Below, piece by piece: positions 1 to 8,188 of a stretch of DNA of 64,000 nt. This DNA is from Slackia sp. (GTDB taxonomy: Bacteria > Actinomycetota > Coriobacteriia > Anaerosomatales > Anaerosomataceae). Where the stretch lies: positions 124,001 through 188,000 of the forward strand of contig DYEA01000016.1 in the NCBI GenBank assembly GCA_020725885.1, in the 5' to 3' direction. Below the pieces are notes generated by a model. That model worked only from the letters and a program-made list of their open reading frames with translations, was not told the origin of the DNA and did not search any database. The position numbers and the translations under genes were made by a program. Numbering within the stretch: position 1 is the first letter of the stretch; every line of letters begins with the position of its first letter.

Positions 1-2
1 CG

Positions 3-128
3 TGGCAGCCCGGCGCGGTCATCGACGGCGCGAGCGTCAAGCCCGAGGCGTGGTGGCTGTACGGCCTCACGGCTGCCGTGTCGCTGGCGGCCAGCGTCGC
101 GATCTTCTCTCGCCGCGACGCGGCGTGA
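3..128 (+). CDS. C-terminal end of a membrane protein (5' truncated)
   Basis: An open frame enters from the left edge and stops at TGA 126-128. Its 41 residues end in one hydrophobic helix (starting around WWLYGLTAAVSLAAS) followed by a short basic tail, SRRDAA. This is a typical last transmembrane segment with a cytoplasmic positive tail, as in ABC-2 type permeases. Too little is visible to name the family. A 94-base gap separates it from pncB. Confidence 0.5.
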   Translation, partial: WQPGAVIDGASVKPEAWWLYGLTAAVSLAASVAIFSRRDAA

Positions 129-190
129 GCGGACCGGCGGTCCCAGACGCGGTCGCTGCCTTCCGGGTGGCGTGCACCTGCCTGGTTCGG

Positions 191-206
191 GTACCGTTCT
201 CGGTAC
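191..206. promoter_or_regulatory. Inverted repeat upstream of pncB
   Basis: GTACCG (191-196), spacer TTCT, CGGTAC (201-206) is a perfect repeat of two 6-base arms. It ends five bases before the pncB Shine-Dalgarno sequence (AAGGAGGG 211-218). It could be a repressor operator for the NAD-salvage genes or a small RNA hairpin near the ribosome-binding site. No clear -35/-10 pair is visible around it. Confidence 0.35.
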
Positions 207-222
207 GCTGAAGGAGGGTGCG

Positions 223-1677
223 ATGGACCTGCCTGGAGCGCCGAGCCCGCTTCTCACGGACCTGTACCAGATCACCATGGCGTACGCCTACTGGCGCAGC
301 GGGATGGCGCGCCTGGACGCGTGCTTCCACATGGTGTTCAGGTCGCACCCGTTCGGCGGGGGCTACGCAGTTGCGTGCGGGCTCGCGCAGGCCGTCGAGT
401 TCCTCGAGCGGCTGCGGTTCGAGCAGGACGACCTGGCGTACCTGGCGACGCTCACGGGCGTGGACGGGGCGCCGCTGTTCGCGCCGGAGTTCCTCGAGTG
501 GCTCGCCGCCATGCGGTTCTCGTGCGACGTCGATGCCGTGCCTGAAGGGACTGTGGTCTTTCCGAACGAGCCGATCCTGCGCGTCGCGGGACCGATCGCG
601 CAGGCCCAGCTCGTGGAGACGACGCTGCTCAACATCGTCGGCTTCCAGACGCTCGTGGCGACGAAGGCGGCTCGCGTGTGCCACGCAGCGAAGGGCGCTC
701 CGGTCATCGAGTTCGGGCTGCGGCGCGCGCAGGGGCCGGACGGCGGCCTGTCTGCCAGCCGGGCGGCGTACGTGGGCGGCTGCGTGGCCACCTCGAACGT
801 GCTCGCCGGCAAGCGCTACGGCGTCCCGGTCGGCGGCACGCATGCGCACAGCTGGGTGATGGCCTTCGAGCGGGAGATCGACGCGTTCGCCGCGTACGCG
901 GACGCGATGCCGAACAACTGCGTGCTGCTGGTGGACACCTACGACACGCTCGAGGGGGTCCGCAACGCCATCGAGGTGGGCAAGCGGCTCGCGGAGCGCG
1001 GCCAGACGCTCGTCGGCATCCGCATCGACTCCGGCGACTTGGCGTGGTTCGCGGCGCGCGCCCGGGAGATGCTGGACGCGGCAGGCATGCGACACGTGAA
1101 GATCTACGCGTCGAACGAGCTCGACGAGCAGACCATCGAGGCGCTCAAAGACCAGGGTGCCCCGATCGACGTGTGGGGCGTCGGGACGAAGCTCGCCACC
1201 GCCGACGGGCAGCCGGCGCTCGGGGCGGTCTACAAGCTGTCCGCCGTGCGCGAGCCCGGGGGGCAGTGGGGGCCCCGCATCAAGGTCTCCGAGCAGAGCG
1301 CGAAGACGACCGTGCCCGGCGTCCTGCAGGTGCGGCGCTTCGTGAAGGACGGCGTGTTCGACGGGGACATGGTGTTCGACGAGACGAGGCCGTTGCCTGA
1401 CCGGTGCGAGATGGTCGATCCCGGCGACCCGATCAGGCGGAAGCGCATGTGCGGCGAGGTGCACGAGGACCTGCTCGTCCCGGTGTTCCGTCGAGGCGAG
1501 CGAGTCTACGAAGTGCCCGACGCGACGGCGGCCAGGGCGCGGGCGGCGGCGCAGCTCGCGAAGCTCGATCCGAGCGTCAAGCGCCTCGTGGCGCCGTACA
1601 TCTATCCCGTAGGCATCGAGTCCGGGCTGCACGAGCTGCGGACGGCGCTCATCGCGAAGGCGCGCAGGCGCGGCTGA
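223..1677 (+). CDS. pncB: Nicotinate phosphoribosyltransferase
   Basis: 484 residues. The enzyme converts nicotinate and PRPP to nicotinate mononucleotide, using ATP, in NAD salvage (Preiss-Handler pathway). The N-terminus (LLTDLYQITMAYAYW) is typical of the family, and GTHAHSWV carries the His expected to be phosphorylated (about H209). Downstream motifs such as RIDSGDLAW (phosphoribosyl binding) and VWGVGTKL are present. The ATG at 223 is chosen because AAGGAGGG lies five bases upstream; an in-frame upstream GTG (172) has no such site. The next gene, pncA, makes its substrate, and the pncA SD overlaps the stop codon region, so the two are probably co-transcribed. Confidence 0.95.
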   Translation: MDLPGAPSPLLTDLYQITMAYAYWRSGMARLDACFHMVFRSHPFGGGYAVACGLAQAVEFLERLRFEQDDLAYLATLTGVDGAPLFAPEFLEWLAAMRFSCDVDAVPEGTVVFPNEPILRVAGPIAQAQLVETTLLNIVGFQTLVATKAARVCHAAKGAPVIEFGLRRAQGPDGGLSASRAAYVGGCVATSNVLAGKRYGVPVGGTHAHSWVMAFEREIDAFAAYADAMPNNCVLLVDTYDTLEGVRNAIEVGKRLAERGQTLVGIRIDSGDLAWFAARAREMLDAAGMRHVKIYASNELDEQTIEALKDQGAPIDVWGVGTKLATADGQPALGAVYKLSAVREPGGQWGPRIKVSEQSAKTTVPGVLQVRRFVKDGVFDGDMVFDETRPLPDRCEMVDPGDPIRRKRMCGEVHEDLLVPVFRRGERVYEVPDATAARARAAAQLAKLDPSVKRLVAPYIYPVGIESGLHELRTALIAKARRRG

Positions 1678-1688
1678 AGGAGGTCGAT

Positions 1689-2309
1689 GTGAAGGCGCTC
1701 ATCTTGGTGGACTTGCAGAACGACTTCATGCCGGGCGGAGCGTTGCCGGTCCCTGACGGCGACGCGGTCGTGCCCTTCGCCAACGCGCTCTCGCCGCTGT
1801 TCTCGCTCGTCGTGGCGACGCAGGACTGGCACCCTCGCGGGCACGCGTCGTTCGCGTCCTCGCACCCCGGGAAGTCGCCGGGCGACGTGGTGCTCCTCGG
1901 CGATACCGAGCAGGTGCTCTGGCCCGACCACTGCGTCCAGAACACGCCCGGGGCGTCGTTCCACTCCGGGCTCGACGTCGTGCCGATCGGCCACGTGGTG
2001 CGCAAAGGCGCCGACCCGCGCATCGACAGCTACAGCGCGTTCTTCGACAACGACCGGGCGTCCAGCACCGGGCTCGACGCGTTCCTGCGCTCGCACGGCG
2101 TGAGCGAGCTCGTCGTGCTCGGCCTCGCGACCGACTACTGCGTCAAGGCCACGGTGCTCGACGCGCTCGGCCTCGGGTTCGGCGTGACCGTCGTGCGGGA
2201 CGGCTGCCGTGCCGTCGACGTCGTGCCAGGCGACGGCGAGCGGGCGTTCGCTGCGATGGAGGCCGGAGGAGCGCGCATCGTCGAGGCGGCCGCCGTGCCG
2301 TCGCTCTAG
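1689..2309 (+). CDS. pncA: Nicotinamidase
   Basis: 206 residues, isochorismatase-fold cysteine hydrolase converting nicotinamide to nicotinate, which feeds PncB encoded just upstream. The catalytic triad is visible: D8 in LVDLQNDF, K106 in VRKGADP and C151 in ATDYCVKAT. The metal-site region TQDWHPRGHASF is also present. It starts at GTG 1689 behind AAGGAGG (1677-1683), which begins on the last base of the pncB stop codon. The two genes therefore form a salvage pair returning nicotinamide from NAD breakdown to the NAD pool. Confidence 0.95.
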   Translation: MKALILVDLQNDFMPGGALPVPDGDAVVPFANALSPLFSLVVATQDWHPRGHASFASSHPGKSPGDVVLLGDTEQVLWPDHCVQNTPGASFHSGLDVVPIGHVVRKGADPRIDSYSAFFDNDRASSTGLDAFLRSHGVSELVVLGLATDYCVKATVLDALGLGFGVTVVRDGCRAVDVVPGDGERAFAAMEAGGARIVEAAAVPSL

Positions 2310-2321
2310 GGAGGAAGGCCG

Positions 2322-2903
2322 ATGAAGGTCGTCGCGTTCAACTGCAGCCCGCGTCGCGAGGGCAACACCGCCCGGCTGCTCGAGGCCGTGCTGGCTGAGC
2401 TGCGCGCCGAGGGCATCGACACGGAGACGTTCTCGCTTTCGGGCAAGCGCGTCCACGGGTGCACCGCCTGCATGAAGTGCCGGGAGACGCTCGACCGCCG
2501 GTGCTCCGGCATCAACGACTACATCAGCGAGTGCATCGAAGCGATCGATGCTGCCGACGGGATCGTGATCGGCTCACCCGTGTACTTCGCCGACGTCACG
2601 CCCGAGGCCAAGGCGCTCATCGACCGCGTGGGGTACGTGGCGAGAGGCAACCCGGAACTGCTCCGCCGCAAGGTGGGGGCCGCGGTGATCGCGGTGCGGC
2701 GCGGCGGCGCCATCCACGCCTTCGACAGCATCAACCACCTGTTCCTCATCAGCGAGATGATCGTGCCGGGCTCGTCGTACTGGAACATCGGGGTCGGCGG
2801 GCCGGCGGGTGCGGTGGAGCAGGACGACGAGGGTCTGCAGACGATGGCGCGCCTCGGGCAGAACATGGCATGGCTGCTCAAGCGCGTGCGGGCGGAGGGC
2901 TGA
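2322..2903 (+). CDS. Flavodoxin-fold NAD(P)H-dependent oxidoreductase / iron-sulfur flavoprotein family
   Basis: 193 residues. The N-terminus (VVAFNCSPRREGNTARLL) is the FMN-phosphate loop of the NADPH-dependent FMN reductase fold, and GIVIGSPVYFADVT is the second flavin loop. Cysteines in the pattern CTACMKC followed by C about eight residues later resemble the cluster-binding insert of archaeal and clostridial iron-sulfur flavoproteins. It lies 12 bases after pncA behind GGGAGG, so it probably belongs to the same transcript. The electron acceptor or substrate cannot be deduced from sequence. Confidence 0.8.
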   Translation: MKVVAFNCSPRREGNTARLLEAVLAELRAEGIDTETFSLSGKRVHGCTACMKCRETLDRRCSGINDYISECIEAIDAADGIVIGSPVYFADVTPEAKALIDRVGYVARGNPELLRRKVGAAVIAVRRGGAIHAFDSINHLFLISEMIVPGSSYWNIGVGGPAGAVEQDDEGLQTMARLGQNMAWLLKRVRAEG

Positions 2904-2921
2904 GCGGCTCGCCGGACCCGT

Positions 2922-3500
2922 CTAGAAGAACAGCGCTTGGAAGTCCTCGAGCACGTCGTCGACCCGGTCGAAGCCCCAGTCTTCGAGCGACAGGTAGAAG
3001 CGCGGGTTGAACACCAGCCCCATGTCCTGGACGAGGCCGATCACGTCTTCGAGGATCGGGGGGTGCTTGACGAGCAGTTCGAGCAGCTCGGGGTTCACGA
3101 TGTCGTTCGAGCTCGAGGCCGGCGCCCACATGTGCGTCGTGCCGCGGTGGATCACGAACAGGTCGAAGCAGAAGTTGCCGGCCGTCGTCACCGCCGTCCA
3201 CGCGCCGCGCACGCCCGGAACGCGCCGCTTGAGCAGAGACTTGTCCTTCGTGAGCGCAGCGACCTTCGCGAGGGTGTGATCGTCGACGGCCATGCTGCAC
3301 GGGAAGGTCGGAAGCGCTTGCAGCACCTCGCGCAGGTTGATCGCCTTGACGAGCGTCCGCTCAGGCACGGTCTCGCGAAGCACGTCGAGCGCCAGGCCGG
3401 CCTCGGCGTGCGACCGCGCGTTGATCAGCACCGAGAAGACCTCCGGCGTCTTCGCGAAGGGCTCTTTGAGGTCGGCGACGCGCGCCAGCGCTTCGAGCAT
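2922..3500 (-). CDS. Conserved-looking hypothetical protein
   Basis: 192 residues, leftward, with AAGGA ahead of its ATG. No signal peptide, transmembrane helix or recognised motif is visible. The sequence has a mixed alpha/beta character, several Trp and Phe residues in the C-terminal half, and an acidic C-terminus ending in ALFF. It converges on the flavoprotein gene, with 18 bases between the stop codons. Its good codon structure and ribosome site support a real gene, but I cannot assign a function. Confidence 0.65.
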   Translation of the reverse strand: MLEALARVADLKEPFAKTPEVFSVLINARSHAEAGLALDVLRETVPERTLVKAINLREVLQALPTFPCSMAVDDHTLAKVAALTKDKSLLKRRVPGVRGAWTAVTTAGNFCFDLFVIHRGTTHMWAPASSSNDIVNPELLELLVKHPPILEDVIGLVQDMGLVFNPRFYLSLEDWGFDRVDDVLEDFQALFF

Positions 3501-3604
3501 CTGCGTTCCTTGGGCGGAAGATCAGTACGAACCGGGTATCGGCCCGCGCGGCCAGCTAGGTTAGTGGCGCCTGTCACGGCGCAGTAGCATTCCTGACGAG
3601 CGGC

Positions 3605-5308
3605 TCAGCCGTGGGCTTCTGCTCCTCGCGCCCGCGGGTGCCAACGGCCGATTGCGTAGGTGACGGCCGGGCCGAGGACCGCCGCCGCTCCGAGGGCTGT
3701 CGCCTGCAGCAGGTCGACGTCGTACTTGAAGCCCCAGAACAGGTCCGGAAGGCGCCAGACACAGGACGCGCCCCATTGCCACAGGAACCACGCGACTTGC
3801 ACGCCGATGACGGCCTGGATGGTCAGCACCGTCGCGACCCCGAGCGCGAGCCAGCCTGCCGCGTGTCCCTGGCGGACGCCCTTGGGCTCGGCGCGCAGGG
3901 CCAGGTACACGAGCCCTGCGACGGCGCACGCCACGAGCGCGGCGAAGACCGCTTCGGCCATGCGGGCGTTGAAGAACGCCTGGACCTGAGACTCTTCGTT
4001 GAAGGTCGAGAGCGACCACCGATAGCCGTGGACGCCGAAGTACAGCGAGTAGAAGAGTGCGTTGTACGCGAGGGCGCCCGACAGCGAAGCGACGAGCGCC
4101 CGCCACGAGGCGAGCCCGACGACCGCGAGCACGCCGAGCGCCGCGACGGCGAGCGCGAGCGCCTGCGGGACGCGCGAGCGGCGGTCTGAAGCCAGCCTCA
4201 GCGCCTGTGCGCGCGCCATGAGCCGCTCGAGTTCGCTTCGAGACTTGAAGGACTCGAGTCCCGCGAGAGCCGGCGGCCCGGCGACCTCGCGTGCGTACGC
4301 GAGCGCGAAGCCGGAGGCCCGCACGAAGTCGGCGTCTCGCGCGCGGCCGTTGCCGTCAGACAGCACGTCCTCGATCGCCATGCCGCGGGCGAGGCGAGGC
4401 GCTTGCAGTCCAGACAGGACCGCCACCGTCGGCGCGACGTCCTCGAGCCGGGCGTCCGTAGCGGCGTGCCGCACCCCGGGGCCGGCGAAGACCGCGAAGG
4501 TGCGCACCACTGGCTCCTCCCAGCCGCCGTGGCCTCCTTCGGGGGTGTGGCCGTGGTCGGGGAAGACGGCGAAGACTGTCTGTCCGTCGTCGAGCGCTTG
4601 GACCAGGCGCCCCAAGTCGGCATCGACCCGTGCGGCCGTCTCGGCGTATCGCTGCGACGCGCCCCCTTCGGCGTGGCCCGCGTCGTCCACGTCCGGCAGC
4701 AGCACGACCAGGAAGCCAGGGTCCTTCGTGCGGGCGAGCTCGAGCGCGGCATCGACGATGCGGCCTGAACGGTACTCGCCTTCGTCCCACGGAACGAGCG
4801 CCGTGGCCGAGGTGAGCTCGCTCACGCCGAAGAGCGAATCGAGGTCGTCAGGGCCGGACACCGCGAGCCGCCGTCCCGAGCCGGCCGCGACGTCGAACAG
4901 CGTCTCGACCTTCACGCGCCCTTCATACCAGTTGGTCGTGACCCCGCTGATCTGCGGCGGCGCTCCCGAGAACGCCGTCGTCCAACAGGGGTAGGAGAGG
5001 CTCGGCTGCGGAGCGGTGAGCCGGACGTCCGCACCGCTCGCCCGGAGCGCCTGCAGCGTCTTCATCTGCCGCGACGCTTCGTCGGTCAGCCCGTCGATGA
5101 GCACCACGACGGTCCTTCGCTGCGTGGCGCCTGGGACGGGCGAGGACAGCGCCGGGCGAGCGCCGGTGAACCGCTCGGTGTCGAGGTCGACGAACGGGCT
5201 TCGGTACTCCACGACCTGGTTCCACGAGTACGTCGCGAGCTGCATCGCCCCATACGCGGCAGCGATGGAGCAGGCGATGCCGAGAGCCAGCAGCAACCAG
5301 CGCTTCAC
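3605..5308 (-). CDS. Membrane-anchored alkaline-phosphatase-superfamily hydrolase (type I phosphodiesterase/sulfatase fold)
   Basis: 567 residues. An N-terminal helix (WLLLALGIACSIAAAYGAM) anchors or exports the protein. The catalytic domain shows the superfamily's metal-site pattern: VVVLIDGL (first Asp), SYPCWTTAFSG (Thr nucleophile region), LPDVDDAGHAEG (Asp and His) and FPDHGHTPEGGHGG (Asp-His and His). After about residue 375 come at least four hydrophobic helices, so the hydrolase domain is carried by a polytopic C-terminal part. The start is the second in-frame GTG (5308), which sits five bases after GGGAGG; the GTG at 5314 overlaps that site. The substrate is unknown; phosphodiesters of lipids or glycans are candidates outside the cell. 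Confidence 0.75.
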   Translation of the reverse strand: MKRWLLLALGIACSIAAAYGAMQLATYSWNQVVEYRSPFVDLDTERFTGARPALSSPVPGATQRRTVVVLIDGLTDEASRQMKTLQALRASGADVRLTAPQPSLSYPCWTTAFSGAPPQISGVTTNWYEGRVKVETLFDVAAGSGRRLAVSGPDDLDSLFGVSELTSATALVPWDEGEYRSGRIVDAALELARTKDPGFLVVLLPDVDDAGHAEGGASQRYAETAARVDADLGRLVQALDDGQTVFAVFPDHGHTPEGGHGGWEEPVVRTFAVFAGPGVRHAATDARLEDVAPTVAVLSGLQAPRLARGMAIEDVLSDGNGRARDADFVRASGFALAYAREVAGPPALAGLESFKSRSELERLMARAQALRLASDRRSRVPQALALAVAALGVLAVVGLASWRALVASLSGALAYNALFYSLYFGVHGYRWSLSTFNEESQVQAFFNARMAEAVFAALVACAVAGLVYLALRAEPKGVRQGHAAGWLALGVATVLTIQAVIGVQVAWFLWQWGASCVWRLPDLFWGFKYDVDLLQATALGAAAVLGPAVTYAIGRWHPRARGAEAHG

Positions 5309-5441
5309 GCGCACCTCCCATCACGCATGGCGCGAGTGTGCTCCACACCGGGCTCGCGCGCAACCGTACGGGTCTGGACTGCTGGCCGTCCGAGGCGCAT
5401 CATTGCGCGGGGTTGCGAGCCTGACGGAAGGAGCGTGACGC

Positions 5442-6311
5442 ATGGCGGTCCGGGTCGTGACCGACAGCACCTCGTACCTGCCTGATGACGCGGTCGAGCG
5501 ATACGGGATACGGATCGTGCCGCTGTCGGTGACGCTCGACGGCGTGACGTACGTCGAGCGCGTGGCCGATGCCGCGTTCTACCAGGCGCTGCGGTCGTCG
5601 TCGGGGTTCCCGACGAGCTCGCAGCCGTCGGCGGCGTCGCTCGCGGACGCGTTCCGGGCGGTCATCGAGGCCGGAGACGACGTGGTCGCCGTGTTCCTGT
5701 CGTCGGAGATGAGCGGCACGTTCTCGACGGCGCTGCTTGCGCGCGACATGGTTCTGCAGGAGCATCCCGAGGCGCGCATCGAAGTGGTCGACTCGCGCTC
5801 GAACTGCATGGAGCTCGGGTTCGCGGTCCTCGCTGCTGCGCAGGCGGCCGAGAGCGGAGCCAGCGCCGAGGAGGCCGCGCAGGCAGCCAGGGACATGACG
5901 CTCCGGACCCGGTTCCTGTTCGTCCCTGACACGCTCGAGTACCTGAGGCGCGGGGGGCGGATCGGCAATGCGTCCGCGCTCATCGGGACGCTTCTGCAGA
6001 TCAAGCCGATCCTCACGGTGGTCGACGGCAAGACCGACGTGTTCGCGAAGGTCCGCACGAAGCACAAGGCGATGGCCGAGATCGTGGCGGCGTTTTCCCG
6101 CGACATCGAGAGCAAGGGGCTCGTCGACGTCGTCGCACACCACATCGACGACGAGGACGAGGGCCGTCAGATCGCCGTGATGGCCGCGGAGGCGGCGAGC
6201 CGGGAGGTTCCGGTCGTGCCCGTGGGGCCGACCATCGGCACGCACGTCGGGCCGGGGTCCGTGGGGCTCGTGTACGTCACCGAGAAACCGATGGAGAAGC
6301 GTTCGCGCTGA
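5442..6311 (+). CDS. DegV family fatty-acid-binding protein (copy 1)
   Basis: 289 residues with the complete DegV fold: N-terminal VVTDSTSYLPDD, the ligand-loop motif SSEMSGTFSTA, the RTRFLFVPDTLEYLRRGGRIG segment region, and the C-terminal GPTIGTHVGPGSVGL signature. Family members bind a single fatty acid and some serve as FakB subunits for the fatty acid kinase FakA. No fakA is in the window. GGAAGGAG precedes the ATG. It is followed after 33 bases by a second DegV gene, probably in one transcript. Confidence 0.9.
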   Translation: MAVRVVTDSTSYLPDDAVERYGIRIVPLSVTLDGVTYVERVADAAFYQALRSSSGFPTSSQPSAASLADAFRAVIEAGDDVVAVFLSSEMSGTFSTALLARDMVLQEHPEARIEVVDSRSNCMELGFAVLAAAQAAESGASAEEAAQAARDMTLRTRFLFVPDTLEYLRRGGRIGNASALIGTLLQIKPILTVVDGKTDVFAKVRTKHKAMAEIVAAFSRDIESKGLVDVVAHHIDDEDEGRQIAVMAAEAASREVPVVPVGPTIGTHVGPGSVGLVYVTEKPMEKRSR

Positions 6312-6344
6312 GGCGCTGCGCGGCTTACGAAGACAGGAGCGACC

Positions 6345-7232
6345 ATGACGGCAACTGACGCACGGCCGATGCTCGCGATCGACTCGTGCTCGGACCTCAC
6401 CCCCGAGATCGTCGAGCGGTTCGAGGTCGAGGAGCTGCACTTCCCGTTCACGCTCGATGGGCAGGAGCGCACCGACGACTTCGGCCGGAGCTTCCCGCAC
6501 CGCGACTTCTACGGCGCGATGCGTGCGGGTGCTGCGCCGACGACGGCGCAGATCCCGCGCGCGGCGTTCGAGCGGCTCTTCCGTTCGGCTGCCGATAGCG
6601 GCCGGCCGCTCGTGTACCTCGGGTTCTCGTCCGGGCTCTCGGGGACGTTCGACACCGCGCACCTCGCGCGCCAGGAGGTGCTTCGCGAGCACCCCGATGC
6701 AGACATCCGGCTCGTCGACACCCTCAACGCGTCGGCTGCAGAGGGCTTCCTCGTGTACCACGCGATGCGCATGCACGCAGACGGCGCCAGCGCGGACGAG
6801 ATCGTGGACTTCGTCGAGCGCGAGAAGCTCAAGGTGAACGGTTACTTCACGCTTGAGAGCCTCGAGGCGCTCAGGCGCGGCGGCCGCATCTCAGACGCGG
6901 CTGCGGCAGCGGGCGCGGTGCTCGACATCAAGCCGATCCTGACGATCGACCGGGCGGGCAAGCTGGTCGTCCGCAGGAGCGTGCGCGGGCGCAAGAAGTC
7001 GATCGCTGCCTTGCTCGACATCATGGAGGAGCGGCGGGATCCGTCGCTCGGTGATATCGTGGCCGTCGCGCACGCGGACGCGCCCGAGGAGGCCGCCGCG
7101 CTCAAGGCCGCCATCGAGGAGCGCTTCTCGCCGAGCGATGTGCTGGAGCTCGCGGTCGGGCCCGTCATCGGCTCGCACGTCGGGCCGGGGATGCTCGCAG
7201 TGGTGTTCTGGGGCGCCGAGCGGGACCGCTAG
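6345..7232 (+). CDS. DegV family fatty-acid-binding protein (copy 2)
   Basis: 295 residues, a divergent paralogue of the gene just upstream. It keeps the motifs LAIDSCSDL, SSGLSGTFDTA, SLEALRRGGRIS and GPVIGSHVGPGMLAV. Two adjacent DegV proteins may provide different fatty-acid specificities to one kinase, as is known for FakB1 and FakB2; this role is inferred. Its TAG stop (7230-7232) overlaps the stop codon of the convergent carbamate kinase gene in the palindrome CTAG. Confidence 0.9.
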   Translation: MTATDARPMLAIDSCSDLTPEIVERFEVEELHFPFTLDGQERTDDFGRSFPHRDFYGAMRAGAAPTTAQIPRAAFERLFRSAADSGRPLVYLGFSSGLSGTFDTAHLARQEVLREHPDADIRLVDTLNASAAEGFLVYHAMRMHADGASADEIVDFVEREKLKVNGYFTLESLEALRRGGRISDAAAAAGAVLDIKPILTIDRAGKLVVRRSVRGRKKSIAALLDIMEERRDPSLGDIVAVAHADAPEEAAALKAAIEERFSPSDVLELAVGPVIGSHVGPGMLAVVFWGAERDR

Positions 7233-8188
7233 CGCTGCCGCGCGAGCACCCGCGTGCCTGCTCTGCCCGCGAGCGCATCGGCAAGCCGCTCGACCGCGCA
7301 GATCAGCGCGTCGCGCCCCGTCGTGCGGGCGAAGTGCGCGCACGCGGCGACCTTCGGGCCGACGCTGCCGGGGTCGAGCGCAGGCAGCAGGCGCTCGGCC
7401 TCTTCGACTGTCAGCGCGTCGATCGGCCGGGCGGCCAGGGTGCCGAAGCCCTCGTAGACCCGGTCGGCCTCCATGAGCACCACGAGCGAGTCGGCGCCGA
7501 TGGCCTCCGCGAGCACCGCCGATGCCCAATCCTTGTCGATGACCGCATCGACGCCCGCGAGCGTGCCGTCGGCGTTCCGCACCACGGGGACGCCCCCTCC
7601 GCCGGCGGCGATGACGACGTCTCCGGCGTTCGCCAGCGTCGCGATCGTCGGCGCCTCCACGATCTCCAACGGGCGCGGAGAAGGCACGACCCTGCGCATG
7701 CCGGCTCCGGGGACCTCGACGAACGTCCAGCCTTCGTCGGCTGCGAGGCGTGCCGCCTCGGCCGGCTCGTAGTACGGGCCGATGGGCTTGGTCGGGTGCG
7801 CGAACGCTGGGTCGGCAGGGTCGACCACGCACCGCGTCACCACGGTGACGACTCTCCGGTCGACGCCGGCCTCGGAGAGCGCGTTCGTCAGGCTCGTCTC
7901 GAGCATGAAGCCGATGCCGCCTTCGCTGTCGGCGTCGGCGATGAACAGCGGCATCGGCGGGATGCGGTCGCGCGCGGCCTCGTTGCGGATGACGATGTTC
8001 CCGACGATCGGTCCGTTCCCGTGCGTCAGCACCACCCGGGCGCCGTCGGCGAGCAGCGGCACGATCTGCCGCATCGACTCGTCTGCGCGCCGAAACTGCG
8101 TCTCGATGGTGCCGTCGTCTCCGCGGCGGAGGATCGCGTTGCCGCCGAGAGCGATGACGAGCAGCGGCTTGTCAGGAAGCGTGGTCAT
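7229..8188 (-). CDS. arcC: Carbamate kinase
   Basis: 319 residues, amino-acid-kinase family. It would catalyse ADP + carbamoyl phosphate to ATP + carbamate (which breaks down to ammonia and CO2), or the reverse. Family features are visible: VIALGGNAI at the N-terminus, LTHGNGPIVGN, a central IAAGGGGVPVV loop, and VIDKDWASAVLA. No arginine deiminase or ornithine carbamoyltransferase gene is in the window, so the source of carbamoyl phosphate is not shown. Its start overlaps the stop of the upstream cDPG-synthetase-like gene as ATGA, implying translational coupling. Confidence 0.92.
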   Translation of the reverse strand: MTTLPDKPLLVIALGGNAILRRGDDGTIETQFRRADESMRQIVPLLADGARVVLTHGNGPIVGNIVIRNEAARDRIPPMPLFIADADSEGGIGFMLETSLTNALSEAGVDRRVVTVVTRCVVDPADPAFAHPTKPIGPYYEPAEAARLAADEGWTFVEVPGAGMRRVVPSPRPLEIVEAPTIATLANAGDVVIAAGGGGVPVVRNADGTLAGVDAVIDKDWASAVLAEAIGADSLVVLMEADRVYEGFGTLAARPIDALTVEEAERLLPALDPGSVGPKVAACAHFARTTGRDALICAVERLADALAGRAGTRVLARQR

